Notes under the pieces: model-generated
What the model was told of the DNA's origin: nothing
The model's database searches: none
Seen by the model: the letters and a program-made list of their open reading frames with translations, nothing else
Translations under genes and position numbers: made by a program
From: Fidelibacterota bacterium
GTDB lineage: Bacteria; Fidelibacterota; Marinisomatia; Marinisomatales; UBA1611
NCBI GenBank assembly: GCA_018671775.1
Contig: JABHGY010000012.1
Span: forward strand, 1-39,017
Reading direction: 5' to 3'
DNA: 39,017 nt
Part shown: positions 35,961-39,017 of the stretch, piece after piece
Numbering within the stretch: the first letter of the stretch is position 1
How the letters are laid out: each line of letters starts with the position of its first letter

Positions 35961-38900
35961 ATGAGAAACACAATATTTATATGTTTGGCTATTTTGCTAC
36001 CCTGGCAGCCAGCATTTATGCAGGAGGCCGAAACACACTACCACTTCAAAGACCAGAATATTACTTCGCCATTGTTCAATGGGGATCCGTCAAGTATGGA
36101 AGATTACTCTGTAGTATATTCTGTAGAGATTGGAGAATCGGAAGCACCATTCTTGCGTCTATATTTTGGCAATTTAAATTTGGGTAACGAGAGTTATGTG
36201 AAGATAACATCCCTTTATGATAATGTTGTGCAGGAACATAATTCTGAAACCTTAACCAGTTGGAGAAATACATCCATATTTTTCAACGGTGATGAATTGT
36301 TGGTAGAACTATTTGTTCACAAATATGATACAAATATTCAAATGGTACTGGAAAAACTGTTAGTTGGGGATAGGCTCAGTGACCAATCTGCCCAACTTTC
36401 CAGAACAATATGTGGCGAGGACGATAGAGTTTCTTCGGATGATAATGCAGTAGCGAGAATGGTTCCAGTTGGATGCACCGCTTGGATTGCACACAATGGA
36501 TTGCTCATATCAGCAGGTCATTGCCATTATTTTAGTGGCAATTTTTCAGAAGAGATTATTCAGTTTAATGTGCCATCTTCTTTGGGCGATGGTACGATTC
36601 AACACCCTGGCGTAGATGATCAGTATATTATCGGCGACTATGAACACCACAATTACGTATATGGTGAACCACCAGGGATTGATTGGTTAGTATTTAACGT
36701 ATTCGATAATCCGACCACGGGGTTACAACCCTTAAATGCGCAGGACGCATATTTTGAATTAGAAAGGACCGATATATTTGATGATAATGAAGTAATTCGT
36801 ATAACAGGCTATGGTGTTGATGGTCCGTCGCCTGATTATGGTAGCAACGATTCTCCGAGAGATGAGGGTAGTCAAACCCAGCAGACCGAATCAGGTGATT
36901 TTTATTCCTTATCAGGTACAAGACTCAATTATGTGGTAGACACCCAAGGTGCAAACTCCGGAAGTCCAATAATTAGAGAAAATAGTGGAAAAGCGGTCGG
37001 TGTCCATACAGATGGTGGGTGCACCAGTACAGGTGGATATAACTCAGGAACAAGTTTGCTCAATGAGAACTTCTGGGATGCGATTGGTGTAGAGGTAACC
37101 GCTACCCTCACAAACAGAAACTTTGAAACAGATGAACTGTTGGAAGATACGTTAGCATTAAAAGAATTAGAAACTGGTACAGAGATAATAGTGAACTCAT
37201 TGGATGATGAAGAGATACCTATAAGTATAGAACACAGTTATACAGCGAGAACGTTCAATTATGAGATAGACGAACTTCATCACCATAACTGGAATACTAA
37301 TAAGAGTTACTTGATTAAGTGGGAAAACATTAATATACCCGGAGGTGTCAACAATTTCCCTGTTACGGCATTTTTTCAAAACAAGTTTCAGATATCTGTA
37401 ACATCTGATTACCCTGTAGAAACGCACCTCCATGACCCCTGGTATTTAGAGAATCCTGAGGCAGACCCGAGCGATTGGATTCAGCCCGATGCGTTTCGAC
37501 CTTTAAGCGATCAGATTGATGAAAATGGGAACCTTCAGGTGTTTTTGAATCAAGGTCAAATTAATAACCCAAATTCCACCGCCCCCATCTACCGAATAAA
37601 AGCACCAGCCATAGGGGAAATAGGGCAAAATGACATATTTATTTTTTCCCATTGGGCACCCCATGAAGGTATAGATTACGGAAATGGCATTAATACACCC
37701 TCCTATGATTTGGAAACAGATGTGGTTTTTAAGGATGCCAATGCAGAAGTGACTCCTGTCTATTCATCTGTTTCCGAGCTTCCAAATTATACGTTAACGA
37801 TCGAACAAGGAACAACACTATCTATTCAATCAGGTACTTCAATACAATTTGCATCTGGTTTTAAAATCATTGTTGAAGGAGAACTGGATTTTCAGGCTAC
37901 AGCAGAAGCCCCAATAACATTAGAAGGCGTGGCTGATGAAAGATGGGCTGGAATAGAAGTAATGCCAAGTAGTTATTGGAATCCATCACACATCATACTT
38001 AAAGATGCAGAAATTGCTATTAAAATGGATAATGTGGAGCCTGCATCTATATTCAGTTGTCAATTTGAAAATTGCGGGACAGGGTTAGAGTTATCTCGAA
38101 GCATTTTTACTGTATCAAATAATTCATTTCGTAATTCATTTGGAATACGAGTATATAGTCCCCATGGTATTACGATTGCTGATATAAATAATAATGATTT
38201 TAATAATTGTTCAATTGGGGTTATGGCAGATGGAACTGCTACTATTAGAGTAAGCAGAAATGTTTTCTCTCAGGATTCTTATGGAATGGCTTCGATTATA
38301 ACATCCATCAACTCATATTCAACTAATCGCATTATAAATAATACAATTGTGGGTAATCCGAATCAAACAATGGGAATTGCTCTTTATAGCCCTGACGTCG
38401 AAGTAAAGAATAATATCATTATCAATTGTGAAAGAGGAATTACATCAACGTTTCTTCCAACAAATTGTGAAGAAAACCCATTTGTATTGCCTGGTGGCTT
38501 TAATGATATATGGGGAAATGAGCTAAACTATTGCAATATTTATCCAACAGAAACAGATGTTTCTGTTGACCCTCTTTTAGATAGCAATAGGCATTTAACA
38601 GAAAATAGCCCCTGTATAGATGCGGGCGATCCAGACAGCCCCTTAGACCCAGATGGAACTCAAGCAGACATGGGTGCTTATTATTATGATGCACCTCCAC
38701 AAGCTCCTGAGAATTTAAGTTCAGCATTTCTATCAGAGCCAGCCTGTCAAAATTGTCATAATGTGTCTTCAGCTGTTGAGCTATCATGGGATGAATTACC
38801 CATAACAGATTTATCTTATTATACAATATATCGTGCTGAGAATGAAGGAAATTGTATCCAATGTCATGAAGGGAACAATCATGAACCTTTAGGAGAGAGA

Positions 38901-39017
38901 AGAGAACTCATGGACGATCCATTTATCTTAGGAAAAGATTGTCCAAATCTTTCAGGTGAAGTAATAGGATTATCAAGAAACAGAATAGAAATAGAGACAG
39001 GATGTCGTTCAAGCAAT
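35961..39017 (+). CDS. Large secreted trypsin-like (V8-type) protease with beta-helix region, 3' end outside window
   Basis: An open frame of 1019 codons without a stop, cut by the window edge and therefore missing from the ORF track. The ATG has an excellent Shine-Dalgarno (GGAGGA) and opens a signal peptide (MRNTIFICLAILLPW). A chymotrypsin-fold domain spans about 150-365: H187 in LLISAGHC, D241 in GIDWLVFNV and S333 in DTQGANSGSPII, the V8/glutamyl-endopeptidase style of the motif. After a linker region (about 380-600) come right-handed beta-helix-like repeats (about 610-860, e.g. NIIINCERGIT) and a CIDAGDPDSP/ADMGAYYYD end-cap typical of surface beta-helix proteins. An FN3-like segment follows, with two CxxCH motifs (C929-H933 and C965-H969). 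Likely exported to the surface or medium. Complete length and any sorting domain are unknown. Confidence 0.8.
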   Translation, partial: MRNTIFICLAILLPWQPAFMQEAETHYHFKDQNITSPLFNGDPSSMEDYSVVYSVEIGESEAPFLRLYFGNLNLGNESYVKITSLYDNVVQEHNSETLTSWRNTSIFFNGDELLVELFVHKYDTNIQMVLEKLLVGDRLSDQSAQLSRTICGEDDRVSSDDNAVARMVPVGCTAWIAHNGLLISAGHCHYFSGNFSEEIIQFNVPSSLGDGTIQHPGVDDQYIIGDYEHHNYVYGEPPGIDWLVFNVFDNPTTGLQPLNAQDAYFELERTDIFDDNEVIRITGYGVDGPSPDYGSNDSPRDEGSQTQQTESGDFYSLSGTRLNYVVDTQGANSGSPIIRENSGKAVGVHTDGGCTSTGGYNSGTSLLNENFWDAIGVEVTATLTNRNFETDELLEDTLALKELETGTEIIVNSLDDEEIPISIEHSYTARTFNYEIDELHHHNWNTNKSYLIKWENINIPGGVNNFPVTAFFQNKFQISVTSDYPVETHLHDPWYLENPEADPSDWIQPDAFRPLSDQIDENGNLQVFLNQGQINNPNSTAPIYRIKAPAIGEIGQNDIFIFSHWAPHEGIDYGNGINTPSYDLETDVVFKDANAEVTPVYSSVSELPNYTLTIEQGTTLSIQSGTSIQFASGFKIIVEGELDFQATAEAPITLEGVADERWAGIEVMPSSYWNPSHIILKDAEIAIKMDNVEPASIFSCQFENCGTGLELSRSIFTVSNNSFRNSFGIRVYSPHGITIADINNNDFNNCSIGVMADGTATIRVSRNVFSQDSYGMASIITSINSYSTNRIINNTIVGNPNQTMGIALYSPDVEVKNNIIINCERGITSTFLPTNCEENPFVLPGGFNDIWGNELNYCNIYPTETDVSVDPLLDSNRHLTENSPCIDAGDPDSPLDPDGTQADMGAYYYDAPPQAPENLSSAFLSEPACQNCHNVSSAVELSWDELPITDLSYYTIYRAENEGNCIQCHEGNNHEPLGERRELMDDPFILGKDCPNLSGEVIGLSRNRIEIETGCRSSN

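Noticed and set aside
35915-36187. 90-aa plus-strand ORF between the lipoprotein and the protease
   Set aside because: It is in another frame overlapping the signal-peptide region of the large protease ORF, which has a far better ribosome site and coding content.
36076-37433. Minus-strand ORFs of 60-78 aa in the last 3 kb
   Set aside because: They are shadows of the uninterrupted plus-strand protease frame and show no recognisable domain or ribosome site.

Overview
The window looks like a chromosomal segment of an AT-rich, Gram-negative, probably marine bacterium of the Fibrobacteres-Chlorobi-Bacteroidetes (FCB) neighbourhood. Candidatus Marinimicrobia (SAR406) is my best guess. The reasons are an 11-gene complex I cluster without nuoEFG, a full Na+-NQR, secreted proteins with beta-helix and FN3-like modules, and a RAYT/REP-type mobile system. 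This placement is inference from gene content; no rRNA gene is present to confirm it.

Layout. (1) 1-1970 is a mobile edge: an integron integrase whose ATG is the first base of the window, then a REP-associated tyrosine transposase (RAYT) bracketed by eleven REP-like hairpins, including a 45-bp and a 28-bp tandem array. (2) 1973-5464, minus strand: proline dehydrogenase, a CoA-binding protein and RNase R, probably one operon. (3) 5569-22593, plus strand: a respiratory super-cluster nuoABCDHIJKLMN - nqrABCDEF - apbE with mostly overlapping or near-touching genes. A 57-aa nqrM, absent from the ORF track, lies on the opposite strand just after apbE. (4) 22912-30129: an NhaD-like Na+/H+ antiporter, a PduO-type cobalamin adenosyltransferase, a DHH phosphoesterase, ispH, pdxS, pdxT and dxs, again with overlapping stops and starts. 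(5) 30183-34566: an AdoCbl-dependent acyl-CoA mutase catalytic subunit, then ccmE, ccmF and a small CcmI-like gene. (6) 34612-39017: a propeller-like lipoprotein and a very long secreted trypsin-like protease/beta-helix ORF that runs off the window and is also missing from the track.

How the genes fit together. Complex I and NQR feed the quinone pool with H+ and Na+ pumping respectively. ApbE attaches FMN to NqrB and NqrC, NqrM is the iron-sulphur maturation factor for NqrD/NqrE, and the NhaD-like antiporter can couple the Na+ and H+ gradients. The adenosyltransferase supplies AdoCbl for the mutase. ccmE and ccmF belong to cytochrome c maturation, and the last ORF carries two CxxCH motifs.

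Most notable observations: a REP family with a fixed GTG-leader and TCCN apex but freely covarying stems; a perfect intrinsic-terminator-like hairpin inside the apbE signal-peptide codons; an antisense-oriented nqrM; a mutase annotated by homology as methylmalonyl-CoA mutase but carrying isobutyryl-CoA-mutase-type specificity residues; a CxxxY-type CcmE; and CxxCH motifs in a giant secreted protease.
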